Positions 1-8,980 of a stretch of DNA of 64,000 nucleotides are shown here, in pieces. The stretch is taken from the NCBI RefSeq assembly GCF_007827595.1, contig NZ_VISR01000029.1, positions 1 to 64,000 on the forward strand, read 5' to 3'. Made by a program: the position numbers and the translations under genes. Position 1 is the first letter of the stretch. Every line of letters begins with the position of its first letter. The DNA comes from Streptomyces sp. BK340 (GTDB taxonomy: Bacteria; Actinomycetota; Actinomycetes; Streptomycetales; Streptomycetaceae). A model generated the notes under the pieces. That model made no database searches. It saw only the letters and a program-made list of their open reading frames with translations, and was not told where the DNA came from.

Positions 1-384
1 TCTTTTCTCGATCCGATTTCCTCGGTGCTTTCCAGGTTCTCGCTCTCGCGTTTCCCTTTCCGGCGGTTCCGACTCTATCAGATCCTTTCGGCGTCTGACC
101 CCCAGTCAGCGGGGTTTGTCTTCGCGGCTGTTGGGCCGTTCCGACGTCTCAAACCTTAGCGGATCCGCCCGGCGATTCCCAATCGGGCCGCCGAGTCCCT
201 ATTCGAATTGAATTCGGGCACGCCGAAAACAATCCCATCGGGAGATCGTGCTGGTGGTGTGAGGTGCCGCTCGAGGCGGCGGAGGTGCTGTCGAAGAACC
301 GTTACGGCTCTGCGGCAACCCGGAGAACTTTACGGAGCGCGCAGGGGCGTGTCAACCACCCCTGTCAAGATCTTTTCAGGGACC
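1..384. other. Gene-free left edge of the window
   Basis: I see no convincing gene. The only long frame across it also runs antisense through the MarR gene and has no recognisable family. The first ~200 bases are poorer in GC than the rest of the window. A small hairpin lies at 167-188, with GATT/AATC and GCCC/GGGC pairing around a bulge. The stretch may be the leader or 3' tail of a gene left of the window. Confidence 0.5.
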
Positions 385-933
385 TCAGTCCAGGTCGCTG
401 AGGCGGCCGCCGGCGTCCGGCTGGGCGTGCTCCACCCGGCGGAGCAGCGTGGTCAGGACCTCGCCGAGGACGGTGCGCTCCGCGGGGGTGAGGTCCTGGA
501 GCAGGTCCTCCTCGAAGACGGTCGCGAGGCGCATCGCCTCCAGCCACTTCTCCCGGCCCTCGGGGGTCAGCTCGATGATGACCCGGACCCGGTTGGACTC
601 GTCGCGCTCCCGGGTGACCAGCCCCTCGGTGACCATGCGGTCGATCCGGTGGGTCATGGCGGCCGGCGTGAGGCCGAGTCGCTTGGCGAGGTCGCTGGGG
701 CCCATCCGGTACGGGGCGCCGGAGAGGACCAGCGCCTTGAGGACCTCCCAGTCGGCGTTGCCGATGCCGAGAGCGGCGGTCTGGCGGCCGTAGGCGACGT
801 TCATCCGCCGGTTCAGCCGGGACAGTGCCGACACGATCTTCTCGACCTGGGGGTCGAGGTCCTGGAACTCGCGCTGGTACGCGGCGATCTGTTCTTCGAG
901 CGTCGGCTCCGTGACGCCGGGGGTCTCGGCCAT
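385..933 (-). CDS. MarR-family transcriptional regulator
   Basis: A 182-residue winged helix-turn-helix protein, normal MarR length. The DNA-binding core is near residues 77-125, with a recognition region reading SDLAKRLGLTPAAMTHRID and a wing around DESNRVR; flanking helices should dimerise. I chose the ATG at 933, not the one at 957, because a -10-like GATACT (minus strand, 945-940) sits seven bases upstream, which fits a leaderless mRNA. The gene is divergent from an MFS exporter, and the 110-bp gap holds two palindromes and a direct repeat. It probably represses itself and the exporter, responding to the exported ligand; the ligand is unknown. Confidence 0.88.
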   Translation of the reverse strand: MAETPGVTEPTLEEQIAAYQREFQDLDPQVEKIVSALSRLNRRMNVAYGRQTAALGIGNADWEVLKALVLSGAPYRMGPSDLAKRLGLTPAAMTHRIDRMVTEGLVTRERDESNRVRVIIELTPEGREKWLEAMRLATVFEEDLLQDLTPAERTVLGEVLTTLLRRVEHAQPDAGGRLSDLD

Positions 934-1043
934 GGCCGCAGTATCGCACGGGGCCACTTTGCCTTGAAGTCCTTCGATGTGTACTCTTTAGCTTCGCACT
1001 TTAGCTTTGAAGTCTTCACTCCTAACTAGTGAGAGAGGTGAAC
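934..1043. promoter_or_regulatory. Divergent MarR/MFS promoter region with palindromes
   Basis: Visible elements are the palindrome TTGAAGTCCTTCGA (964-977), the palindrome TTGAAGTCTTCA (1007-1018) and two direct copies of CTTTAGCTT (986-994 and 999-1007), 13 bp apart. On the minus strand TTCAAG, a 17-base spacer and GATACT (945-940) form a plausible promoter whose -35 overlaps the first palindrome. These look like operator half-sites for the adjacent MarR protein. Binding is inferred. Confidence 0.55.
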
Positions 1044-2333
1044 GTGACCAGGGCGATGGGCGCAGCGATGCGCCGGATCCACGTGGGCAACGCACTCAGC
1101 GCATTCGGGCTCGGCTTCACGGTCCCCTACCTGTACGTCTATGTGGCGCAGGTGCGGGGCCTCGGGGCCATGACGGCGGGACTCGTGCTCGCCGTCTTCG
1201 CCGTGGCCGCGCTGATCGTGCTGCCGTTCGCCGGCAGGGCGATCGTGCGGCGCGGCCCGCTGCCGGTCCTGCTCGCAGCCCTGGTCACCGCCGCGCTGGG
1301 TGCGCTGAGCCTCGGACTCGCGGGCAACGCCACCGCCGTACTGCTGTCGGCTGCGGCGCTCGGGGCGGGGCAGGCCGTGATGCAGCCGGCGCTGGCGACG
1401 ATGATCGTGGACTGCTCGACGGCGGAGACGCGCTCGCGGGCGTTCGCGATGCAGTTCTTCCTGCAGAACCTCGGGCTCGGCGTCGGTGGCCTCATCGGCG
1501 GTCACCTCGTCGACACGACCCGGGTCTCCTCCTTCACTCTGCTGTTCGCGATCGAGGCGGCGATGTTCCTGCTGCTGGTCGCTGTGATGGCGACGGTGCG
1601 GATGCCGCACTCGCCGCGGATCGCCGACGCGCCGTCCGCGTCCGGGAAGGGCGGCTGGAAGCAGCTGCTCGGGAACCGGGCGATGGTGCAGCTGTGCGTG
1701 CTGGGTTTCGTGCTGTTCTTCGCCTGCTACGGACAGTTCGAGTCGGGTCTGAGCGCGTACGGCGTGGAGGCTGCGGGGATATCCACCTCCGCGCTCGGTA
1801 CGGCGCTGGCTGCGAACACGATGATGATCGTGGTCGCGCAGTTCGCCGTGCTGAAGTTCGTGGAGCGGCGTCGGCGGTCCCGGGTGATCGCCGGTGTGGG
1901 GCTCATCTGGGCCGTGGCGTGGCTCGCGGCGGGGTACGCAGGGCTGGGGCACGGGAGCCAGGAGATGGCGACCGCTGCGTTCGTGTCGACGTACGCGTTG
2001 TTCGGGCTGGGTGAGGCGATGCTGTCGCCGACGGTCGCCCCGCTGGTCGCCGATCTGGCGCCGGAGGGGATGGCCGGCCAGTACAACTCGGCGTTTGCCC
2101 TGGTCAAGCAGCTGGCGCTGGCCGTGGGGCCGGCGGTGGGCGGTCCGCTCGGAGCGTCCCTGCACGGCCCGTACGTCGTGACGTTCCTGCTGTTCTCCCT
2201 CGGCATCACCCTGCTGGCGCTGCGACTGGGACGCCGGCTCACCGTTGCCCAGGATCAGCCGTGGGCCGCGGCGAGGACCAGCCGTGTGGTGGCCCGTGGT
2301 GGAGCCGCGGAGCCGGTCGCCGCGGAGGCATAG
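1044..2333 (+). CDS. MFS transporter, probable drug exporter
   Basis: About 429 residues with 12 predicted hydrophobic segments and no large central loop, as in DHA1-type exporters. The first loop, ending in GRAIVRRGPLPVL, resembles MFS motif A. The GTG at 1044 is preferred over in-frame GTGs at 1029 and 1038 because the run GAGAGGTG precedes it at normal spacing. It is divergently paired with a MarR regulator, the usual arrangement for a ligand-inducible efflux pump. Substrate unknown. It converges with the PP2C phosphatase gene. Confidence 0.85.
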   Translation: MTRAMGAAMRRIHVGNALSAFGLGFTVPYLYVYVAQVRGLGAMTAGLVLAVFAVAALIVLPFAGRAIVRRGPLPVLLAALVTAALGALSLGLAGNATAVLLSAAALGAGQAVMQPALATMIVDCSTAETRSRAFAMQFFLQNLGLGVGGLIGGHLVDTTRVSSFTLLFAIEAAMFLLLVAVMATVRMPHSPRIADAPSASGKGGWKQLLGNRAMVQLCVLGFVLFFACYGQFESGLSAYGVEAAGISTSALGTALAANTMMIVVAQFAVLKFVERRRRSRVIAGVGLIWAVAWLAAGYAGLGHGSQEMATAAFVSTYALFGLGEAMLSPTVAPLVADLAPEGMAGQYNSAFALVKQLALAVGPAVGGPLGASLHGPYVVTFLLFSLGITLLALRLGRRLTVAQDQPWAAARTSRVVARGGAAEPVAAEA

Positions 2334-2339
2334 AGTCAC

Positions 2340-2361
2340 CCGCCGCCCCTGGAGGTGGCGG
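2340..2361. terminator. Hairpin between convergent genes
   Basis: CCGCCGCC (2340-2347) pairs with GGTGGCGG (2354-2361) with one G-T pair across a six-base loop, seven bases after the MFS stop. There is no T-run, as is common for high-GC terminators. It may serve both converging genes. Confidence 0.4.
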
Positions 2362-2422
2362 ATGACTGCGCGACCAGCCCCCACGCACCGTCAGCCGGCG
2401 GCGGACCGCAGCCCCACGGCGC

Positions 2423-4066
2423 CTAGCCCCTCGGCAAAAGGAACTCGCACCACACCGCCTTCCCTCCGCCCGGTGTCCTTCTCGAACCCCAGTTGGAGGC
2501 GATGGTGGCGACGATGGCGATGCCTCTTCCCGACTCGTCGCCCGGTTCTGCCCGGCGGCGGCGGGGGAGGTGGTCGTCGCCGTCCGTGACCTCGATGATC
2601 AGGCGGCGGTCGGTGCGGCGCAGGCGGAGCCGCATGGGTGGCGTGCCGTGCTGGAGGCTGTTGGCGACCAGCTCGCTCGTCGCCAGGACGCCCAGGTCGT
2701 GCAGGTCGGCCGGGAAGCGCCAGCTCGTCAGGACACCGGAGGCGAACGCGCGGGCGCGGGGAGCCGCCTCCACACCGCCGAGGAGTTCCAGAGCCGCGTT
2801 GCGGAAGAGATCGCCCTCCGGGCCCGTACGGGCGGGGTGCTGGAGGACGAGGACGGCTACGTCGTCGTCGTGGTCGGCGGTGACACCGGCCGAGCGGACC
2901 AGACGGTCGCAGACGACCTGGGGGGTGCCGGTCGCGCCGGACAGGGCGCGCTCCAGGGAGGCGATCCCCTCGTCCAGGTCCTCGTCCCGGCGCTCGACCA
3001 GGCCGTCCGTGTAGAGGACCGCCGTGGAACCGGGGCCCAGCGGGATCGAGCCCGAGGCGTGCATCCAGCCGCCGGTGCCGAGGGGCGGTCCGGTGGGTTC
3101 GTCGGCGCGCAGGACCGTGCCGTTCTCGTCGCGGACCAGGATGGGCAGATGGCCGGCGGAGGAGTACACCAGGCGGCCCTCGTTCGGGTCGTGGATGGCG
3201 TAGACGCACGTGGCGATCTGGTTGGCGTCGATCTCGGTGGCGAGGCCGTCGAGGAGTTGCAGGACCTCGTGCGGCGGGAGGTCGAGGCGGGCGTAGGCGC
3301 GGACGGCGGTGCGCAGCTGGCCCATCACGGCTGCCGCGCGGACGCCTCGGCCCATGACGTCGCCGATCACCAGGGCGGTGCGGCCGCCGCCGAGGGTGAT
3401 CACGTCGTACCAGTCGCCGCCGACCGCGGCCTCCGTGCCGCCGGGCTGGTAGGTGGCGGCGATGCGCAGGTCGTCGGGCTGCTCCAGCTCCTGGGGGAGG
3501 AGGGAGCGTTGCAGGGTCACGGCCGTCTCGCGCTGCCGGCGCTCGCTGGCGCGCAGGCGCTCCGCGGCCTCCGCGTGGTCGGTGACGTCGGTGGCGAAGA
3601 CGAGTACGGCGCCGTCCCCGCCGGTCTCGGAGACCGGGGTGCAGGTGAACGTGTAGGAACGGCCGTCGAGGGCCTTGCGGGACTTGAGCGTGCGGGGCTT
3701 TCCGCTGCGCAGTACCTGGTCGAGGAGCGGCAGCAGACCGAGTTCGGCCAGTTCCGGGAGGGCCTCTCGGGCGGGTTCGCCGAGCGGTCGTACGCCGAAG
3801 GCCGCCGTGTAGGCGTCGTTGACGTAGGCGATCCGGTGGTCGGGGCCGTGGAGGAGGGCGACGAGGGCCGGGACGCGGTCGAGGACGGCGCGCGCGGGCA
3901 GTTCGTCGACGGCGGGTACGGGCGGTGCCCCGTCGGCCGGTTGTTCGGCCCGGGCCGCGGGCACGGAGCCTTCCCCCCGCCGGTCCGGGGAGACCGCGGT
4001 CTCGGTCCGCGCTGCGGCGCGGCGCTGCGTTCCGGGGAGCCGGGCGCTCCAGCGCGTGAAGTTCAC
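2423..4066 (-). CDS. PAS / SpoIIE-type PP2C phosphatase / HATPase fusion
   Basis: About 547 residues. A PAS domain (about 55-165, containing AYVNDAYTAAFG) is followed by a PP2C domain (about 190-395) with metal motifs GGDWYD, GDVMGRG and DDDVAVLV, then an RsbW-like ATPase domain (about 410-545) with N-box ELVANSLQHG and GRGIAIV. It therefore joins a sensor, an RsbU-like anti-anti-sigma phosphatase and an anti-sigma kinase-like module in one chain, a common Streptomyces architecture. I chose GTG 4066 (VNFTRW), with GAGG upstream, because the longer frame from 4270 would overlap the NADH dehydrogenase gene by 74 bp. Partner unknown; no cognate STAS gene is adjacent. Confidence 0.85.
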   Translation of the reverse strand: MNFTRWSARLPGTQRRAAARTETAVSPDRRGEGSVPAARAEQPADGAPPVPAVDELPARAVLDRVPALVALLHGPDHRIAYVNDAYTAAFGVRPLGEPAREALPELAELGLLPLLDQVLRSGKPRTLKSRKALDGRSYTFTCTPVSETGGDGAVLVFATDVTDHAEAAERLRASERRQRETAVTLQRSLLPQELEQPDDLRIAATYQPGGTEAAVGGDWYDVITLGGGRTALVIGDVMGRGVRAAAVMGQLRTAVRAYARLDLPPHEVLQLLDGLATEIDANQIATCVYAIHDPNEGRLVYSSAGHLPILVRDENGTVLRADEPTGPPLGTGGWMHASGSIPLGPGSTAVLYTDGLVERRDEDLDEGIASLERALSGATGTPQVVCDRLVRSAGVTADHDDDVAVLVLQHPARTGPEGDLFRNAALELLGGVEAAPRARAFASGVLTSWRFPADLHDLGVLATSELVANSLQHGTPPMRLRLRRTDRRLIIEVTDGDDHLPRRRRAEPGDESGRGIAIVATIASNWGSRRTPGGGKAVWCEFLLPRG

Positions 4067-4196
4067 AGTGGGGAAAGCCTCGTGGGTGCTGAGGGCGGGC
4101 GGGTGCCCGTCCGAGGACGTGGGGCAGTCTGGCAGGTGGCCGTCCGCGGCGATATCCGTCAGACGCCGGGGCGGGCCGGGTAGTTCCTGAGTCCGG

Positions 4197-5576
4197 TCAG
4201 GACGACCCCTTCGGGTTGTCCGAGGGGCTGTGAGGAGGCTTTCCACCGGCCGCGAGTTCGAACTCCGCACGGGGATGTTCGAGCGAGCCGAGCGAGACGA
4301 TCTCCCGTTTGAAGAGCCCGGCCAGGGTCCATTCCGCCAGCACGCGGGCCTTTCGGTTGAAGGTGGGCACCCTGCTGAGGTGGTACACGCGGTGCATGAA
4401 CCAGGCAGGGTAGCCCTTCAGCTTGCGCCCGTAGACCTGGGCGACGCCCTTGTGCAGGCCGAGGGAGGCGACGGAGCCGACGTACTTGTGCGCGTACGTC
4501 TCCAGGGGCTCGCCGCGCAGCGCGTGGACGATGTTGTCGCCGAGGACCCTGGCCTGGCGGACCGCGTGCTGGGCGTTGGGGGCGGTCTCGGTGCCGGGTT
4601 CGGCGGCGGTGACGTCGGGGACGGCTGCGGCGTCGCCCGCGGCCCAGGCGTGCGGGGCGCCGTCGACGGCCAGTTCGGCGGTGCACTTGAGGCGGCCGCG
4701 GCCGTCGAGCGGCAGGTCGGTGGCGGCGAGCAGCGGATGCGGTTTGACGCCGGCGGTCCACACGACCGTACGGGTCGGGAAGCGCTGGCCGTCGCTGAGG
4801 ACGGCGACGCGGTCCGCGCACGAGTCCAGGCGGGTGTCGAGCAGGACCTGGATGTTGCGGCGGCGCAGCTCGGTGACCGTGTAGCGGCCCATCTCCTCGC
4901 CGACCTCGGGGAGGATGCGGCCGGAAGCCTCCACGAGGATCCACTTCATGTCCTCGGGACGGAGGTTGTGGTAGTAGCGCGCGGTGTAGCGGGCCATGTC
5001 CTCGAGTTCGCCGAGTGCCTCGACCCCGGCGTAGCCGCCGCCGACGAAGACGAAGGTGAGGGCGGCGTCGCGGATCGCGGGGTCGCGGGTGGAGGAGGCG
5101 ATGTCCATCTGCTCGATGACGTGGTTGCGCAGGCCGATGGCCTCTTCGACGGTCTTGAAGCCGATGCCGTACTCCGCGAGGCCGGGGATGGGCAGCGTGC
5201 GGGAGACCGCGCCGGGGGCGAGGACCAGTTCGTCGTAGCCGAGGAGTTCGGCGGTCCTGCCCTCCTCGGCGGTGGCGAGCGTGGTGACGGCGGCGGCGCG
5301 CACCGCGTGGTCGATGGACGTCACCTCGCCGATGACGACGTGACACCGGTCCAGGAGGCGGCGCAGCGGTACGACGACATGACGAGGGGAGATCGAACCC
5401 GCGGCTGCTTCGGGGAGGAACGGCTGGTACGTCATGTAGGGGTCGGGGGTGACGACAGTGATGTCGACCTCGCCCCGCCTGAGCTCCTGCTTCAACCTCC
5501 GCTGCAGACGCAGGGCCGTGTACATCCCGACGTAGCCGCCGCCGACAACCAGAATGCGCGCACGTTCCTTCACCAT
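4197..5576 (-). CDS. Type II NADH dehydrogenase (NDH-2)
   Basis: 459 residues, the usual NDH-2 length. A first dinucleotide-binding GGGYVGMY lies at residues 10-17, a second FVFVGGGYAGVEA in the middle, and the FAD-contact sequence AWAAGDAAA follows. It is a membrane-associated flavoprotein passing electrons from NADH to menaquinone without proton pumping. I chose ATG 5576 because the family begins a few residues before the first Rossmann strand; the frame upstream to 5801 is low-complexity and overlaps the divergent promoter region. No strong ribosome site is seen. It is divergent from atrA, so AtrA control is possible. Confidence 0.9.
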   Translation of the reverse strand: MVKERARILVVGGGYVGMYTALRLQRRLKQELRRGEVDITVVTPDPYMTYQPFLPEAAAGSISPRHVVVPLRRLLDRCHVVIGEVTSIDHAVRAAAVTTLATAEEGRTAELLGYDELVLAPGAVSRTLPIPGLAEYGIGFKTVEEAIGLRNHVIEQMDIASSTRDPAIRDAALTFVFVGGGYAGVEALGELEDMARYTARYYHNLRPEDMKWILVEASGRILPEVGEEMGRYTVTELRRRNIQVLLDTRLDSCADRVAVLSDGQRFPTRTVVWTAGVKPHPLLAATDLPLDGRGRLKCTAELAVDGAPHAWAAGDAAAVPDVTAAEPGTETAPNAQHAVRQARVLGDNIVHALRGEPLETYAHKYVGSVASLGLHKGVAQVYGRKLKGYPAWFMHRVYHLSRVPTFNRKARVLAEWTLAGLFKREIVSLGSLEHPRAEFELAAGGKPPHSPSDNPKGSS

Positions 5577-5956
5577 CCCATGACGCACCCGGCGCTGTTG
5601 TTTGTCCACAGCCCCGGCAATTTGTGTGACCGGCGAGCGGGTGTGCGCGGGGCTGGGCGCGCCGTCGGGGTGGGGCGAAAGCGGGCAGGTCAGCGGGGGC
5701 GGGAGGGAGGGGGCGAAGGCGAGGAATCGGGACATAGATGCCCCGTACTCCGATCGGGGGGCGCTCCGTGCGGAACCTGCCCCTTCTGAATTGACCCTCA
5801 CTCAACTATGTTCGTGTGTCGACGGGGTGTAGGGAATGTGGTCGAGCGGGTCCGCGATGAGCGGGTCCGGTCGTGACCGATGCCAGTTCCGCACACTCCG
5901 GTATTCAGTGGCGGGGAGAGTCTCCGGGGGGAGACGTCATTAACCGGGGGAAACAC
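5577..5956. promoter_or_regulatory. Divergent region between NDH-2 and atrA
   Basis: This 380-bp gap should hold both promoters. I see the inverted repeat CGGTCGTGACCG (5868-5879) and two direct copies of GAGCGGGTCCG (5844-5854 and 5859-5869), 15 bp apart. The strong ribosome site CCGGGGGAAA just before 5957 fixes the atrA start. No small gene is evident. Confidence 0.45.
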
Positions 5957-6727
5957 ATGCATGTTCAGGACACTCATTGGTCGTCGGCAGCCGCTCTCGC
6001 TTCGGGCGGACCGGCGGTGAGCGCGGCGGCGGGGAACGGGCGCGCGGACGGGATGCGTACGACACCGCTGCGGGTGGACGCACAGCGCAATCTGGAGCAC
6101 GTGCTGCGTGCGGCGCGTGAGGTGTTCGGCGAGCTGGGGTACGGCGCGCCGATGGAGGACGTGGCACGGCGGGCTCGGGTCGGTGTCGGCACGGTGTACC
6201 GGCGCTTTCCGAGCAAGGACGTGCTGGTCCGGCGGATAGCCGAGGAGGAGACCGCGCGGCTGACCGAGCAGGCGCGGACCGCGCTCGGGCAGGAGGACGA
6301 GCCGTGGTCGGCGCTGTCGCGGTTCCTGCGGACGTCCGTGGCGTCCGGGGCGGGGCGGTTGCTGCCGCCGCACGTGCTGCGGGTCGGGGTCACGGAGGAG
6401 GGCGACGCCGGGTCCGTCGGTTCTGCCGGGCCGGCCGAGGAGGCCCGGGTGCCTCAGCAGCGGTCTCAGCCGGGTGCGGGTGAGCTGCGGCTGGTGTCGG
6501 AGTCGGGCTCGGACGACGGTGGAGCCGGTGCGCTGCTCGAGGTCGTGGGGCAGTTGGTGGAGCGGGCTCGGGGCGCGGGGGAGTTGCGGGCGGACGTGTC
6601 CGTGGCGGACGTGCTGCTGGTGATCGCCACGGCGGCGCCTTCGCTGCCGGATCCGGCGCAGCAGGCTGCGGCTTCGGCTCGGCTGCTGGAGATTCTGCTG
6701 GAGGGGCTCCGGTCCCGGCCGGAGTAG
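5957..6727 (+). CDS. atrA: TetR-family regulator, AtrA-like
   Basis: 256 residues with an N-terminal TetR helix-turn-helix (about residues 30-85) containing RNLEHVLRAAREVFGELGYG and VGVGTVYRRFPSKDVL; the rest is an all-helical ligand and dimer domain. ATG 5957 has GGGGGAAA upstream. Neighbours are NDH-2 (divergent) and the ECF sigma, AfsR-like and asparagine-synthase-like genes. From memory this matches the S. coelicolor neighbourhood of AtrA, the activator of actII-ORF4 and regulator of N-acetylglucosamine uptake. The symbol therefore rests on family plus synteny, not on a search. Confidence 0.75.
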   Translation: MHVQDTHWSSAAALASGGPAVSAAAGNGRADGMRTTPLRVDAQRNLEHVLRAAREVFGELGYGAPMEDVARRARVGVGTVYRRFPSKDVLVRRIAEEETARLTEQARTALGQEDEPWSALSRFLRTSVASGAGRLLPPHVLRVGVTEEGDAGSVGSAGPAEEARVPQQRSQPGAGELRLVSESGSDDGGAGALLEVVGQLVERARGAGELRADVSVADVLLVIATAAPSLPDPAQQAAASARLLEILLEGLRSRPE

Positions 6728-6773
6728 GTTCTGCGGCGACCGTCTCGGCTTCGCCTCCGGCGTGTTCGCGTTG

Positions 6774-6829
6774 CCACCCGCACCACCCGTGCAGCCGACA
6801 CGGCCGGGTGCGGGTGGCCCCTGTGGGGC
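6774..6829. terminator. Double hairpin downstream of atrA, copy A of a repeated element
   Basis: CCACCCGCACC (6774-6784) pairs with GGTGCGGGTGG (6807-6817), followed by GCCCC/GGGGC (6817-6829). It starts 46 bp after the atrA stop. Nearly the same sequence occurs 57 bp after glgM at 32728-32783. The 6728-7030 gap otherwise contains nothing I recognise. Confidence 0.6.
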
Positions 6830-7030
6830 GTGAGCGCCGGGGCCGGTCGTCATGTGGCGGGCTGCGTATCGCTTGTCGCGCGCGGGGCTCGTCCGGGTGG
6901 TGTTCTGTTGCGGGTCGCGAGTGCGCTCGGATGAGTGGATGGGGCGTACAGGCCGTACTTGAGCGAAGGACGATGTGGCACCCTGAGCCGGTGACGGGTT
7001 GGGCTGGGCCGGTGTCGGGGGCTTTGCGCG

Positions 7031-8980
7031 ATGGGCGTTGACGGGTGGGACGGGTCACGCGATGACGGTCGCTCCGAGTCCGGAGGGCTGACCTCGCCGC
7101 AGGTGCCGAGCCAGGGCGGACGGGACGGGACGGTCCCGCAACGGAGCGTGCCCGCTCAGCGGGGCGGAAGTGGGTTGGCGCCGCGGCAGATGCCGCCCGC
7201 CGACGGCGAGTTGATCGAGCGGATGCGGGCGGGGGACGACTCCGCCTACGAGGAGCTGTACCGGCGGCACGCGGATGCGGTGCGCCGGTACGCCCGTACC
7301 TGTTGCCGTGACGGGCACACCGCGGACGACCTCACCGCCGAGGTCTTCGCCCGGATGCTGCAGGCGGTGCGCGGCGGTTCGGGGCCCGAACACTCCGTAC
7401 GGGCCTATCTGCTGACCTCCGTGCGGCGCGTTGCCGCGCACTGGAGCAGGTCCGCGCGGCGCGAGCAGCTCGTGGACGACTTCGCCGTGTTCGCGCAGCA
7501 GGCCTCGCGCAGGGCCGAGGTGTCCGACGACGACGCCCTGGATCTCGGTGCCGACGTGCGGGCCCTGCACGAGGCCGAGCAGTCCATGGCCATGCAGGCC
7601 TTCCGCTCGCTGCCCGAACGCTGGCAGGCCGTGCTGTGGCACACCGAGGTGGAGGACGAGTCGCCGAGCGAGGTCGCCTTCCTGTTCGGGCTGGACGCCA
7701 ACGGCACCCGGGTGCTGGCGAGCCGTGCCCGCGAGGGGCTGAAGCAGGCCTATCTGCAGGCTCACGTCAGCGCCTCGCTCGCCGGCGACGAGGAGTGCTC
7801 CCGCTACGCCGACCAGCTCGGCACCTACGCCCGCCGCAAGCTGCGCATCCGTGCCGAACGGGGGCTGCGCAAGCACCTGGACGAGTGCGCCAGGTGCCGG
7901 CTGGCGGCCGCGCAGATCGAGGAAGTCGCGGGCGGGATCCCCGCGGTGGTGCCGGTCGCGGTCATCGGCTGGTTCGGGGCCGCCGGCTACGGGAAGGCGC
8001 TCGGGATCATCGCCGGCGGTGCCGGGGTGGGTGCGGCGGGTGCCGCGGCCGCCGGCGGGTCCTCCAGCGGTGCGGGTGGCGGCGCGGCCGCCGCCGGCGG
8101 GGGGTCCGGCGGCTCGGGTGCGGGTGGCGGCGCGGCCGCCGCCGAAGGGCTCGGGGCGCCGGTGAAGGCCGGCATCGCGGCCGGTGTGGTCGCGGTGGCC
8201 GTCGCCGTGGTGGCCATGGCACTGCTGAACGACGGCCACCCGGCCGAGGAGGTGGCCAAGCCGGCGCAGACCCCGCCCGCCGCCGGGCAGCCGCAGCCGC
8301 AGCCGTCGGCACCCGCGACCTCCGTACCCACGCCCTCCGCCACGCCGAGCGGGAAGAAGCCCGCTCCGGTGCCGGTGGGGCTGGGTCCCGAGCCGGGCCG
8401 CACACCGACGTCCGCTCCCGCGCCCACGCCTGCTCCCACATCCACGCCCAGCGCGAAGCCGACCCCCACACCCACCCCGAAACCGAGGCCCAGGCCGACC
8501 CCGCCGCCCGCACCCGCACCCACCCCCACTCCGCCACCGGCTCCGGTCGTCTACGAGTGGAGCGATCTGCGGTACGACGTGAACGGTGACGGCACCGGGC
8601 CCGAGATGCGGCTGCGCGAGAGCAGCTGGGTGTGGCAGCGGTACGGGATGTCGATCGCCGGCAAGCAGTACGCGCGCGGTGTCACCGTGCACGGCAAGTC
8701 CTCCGTCACCATCGACCTCAACCGCCGCTGCACGGCCTTCGACGCCCTGGCCGGTGTGGACGACATGACCCTCGGACTCGGCAAGGTCTCCTTCTCCGTC
8801 TACGCCGACAGGGTCCGGCTGTGGCAGTCCGGCATGGTCAAGGGCCGGGACGCGGCCGTGCCCGTCCATGTCGGTCTGACCGGGCACAGGACCGTACGGC
8901 TCGTCGTGGAACCGCACAGCAACGTCCTCGACCGGGGCGCGCTCGCGGACTGGGCCGAGTCCCGGTTCACCTGCCGCTAG
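7031..8980 (+). CDS. ECF sigma factor fused to zinc-finger, membrane and NPCBM domains
   Basis: 649 residues. Sigma region 2 (about 60-145) and region 4 (about 190-245) are followed by an anti-sigma-like zinc motif HLDECARC (H282, C286, C289), a hydrophobic segment near 300-330, a Gly/Ala-rich linker, a second membrane segment near 375-400 (VAVAVAVVAMALL), a long Pro/Thr-rich stretch and a C-terminal NPCBM-like beta domain (about 525-649). The order suggests a membrane-anchored sigma factor whose outer domain senses carbohydrate, with its anti-sigma module fused in cis. It resembles the streptomycete ECF group with such extensions (ECF52). No separate anti-sigma gene is adjacent. The start is uncertain; the ribosome site is weak. 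Confidence 0.85.
   Translation: MGVDGWDGSRDDGRSESGGLTSPQVPSQGGRDGTVPQRSVPAQRGGSGLAPRQMPPADGELIERMRAGDDSAYEELYRRHADAVRRYARTCCRDGHTADDLTAEVFARMLQAVRGGSGPEHSVRAYLLTSVRRVAAHWSRSARREQLVDDFAVFAQQASRRAEVSDDDALDLGADVRALHEAEQSMAMQAFRSLPERWQAVLWHTEVEDESPSEVAFLFGLDANGTRVLASRAREGLKQAYLQAHVSASLAGDEECSRYADQLGTYARRKLRIRAERGLRKHLDECARCRLAAAQIEEVAGGIPAVVPVAVIGWFGAAGYGKALGIIAGGAGVGAAGAAAAGGSSSGAGGGAAAAGGGSGGSGAGGGAAAAEGLGAPVKAGIAAGVVAVAVAVVAMALLNDGHPAEEVAKPAQTPPAAGQPQPQPSAPATSVPTPSATPSGKKPAPVPVGLGPEPGRTPTSAPAPTPAPTSTPSAKPTPTPTPKPRPRPTPPPAPAPTPTPPPAPVVYEWSDLRYDVNGDGTGPEMRLRESSWVWQRYGMSIAGKQYARGVTVHGKSSVTIDLNRRCTAFDALAGVDDMTLGLGKVSFSVYADRVRLWQSGMVKGRDAAVPVHVGLTGHRTVRLVVEPHSNVLDRGALADWAESRFTCR

Noticed and set aside
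1..384. Coding start of a gene on the plus strand at 208
   Set aside because: The frame continues antisense through the MarR gene and has no recognisable family or ribosome site.
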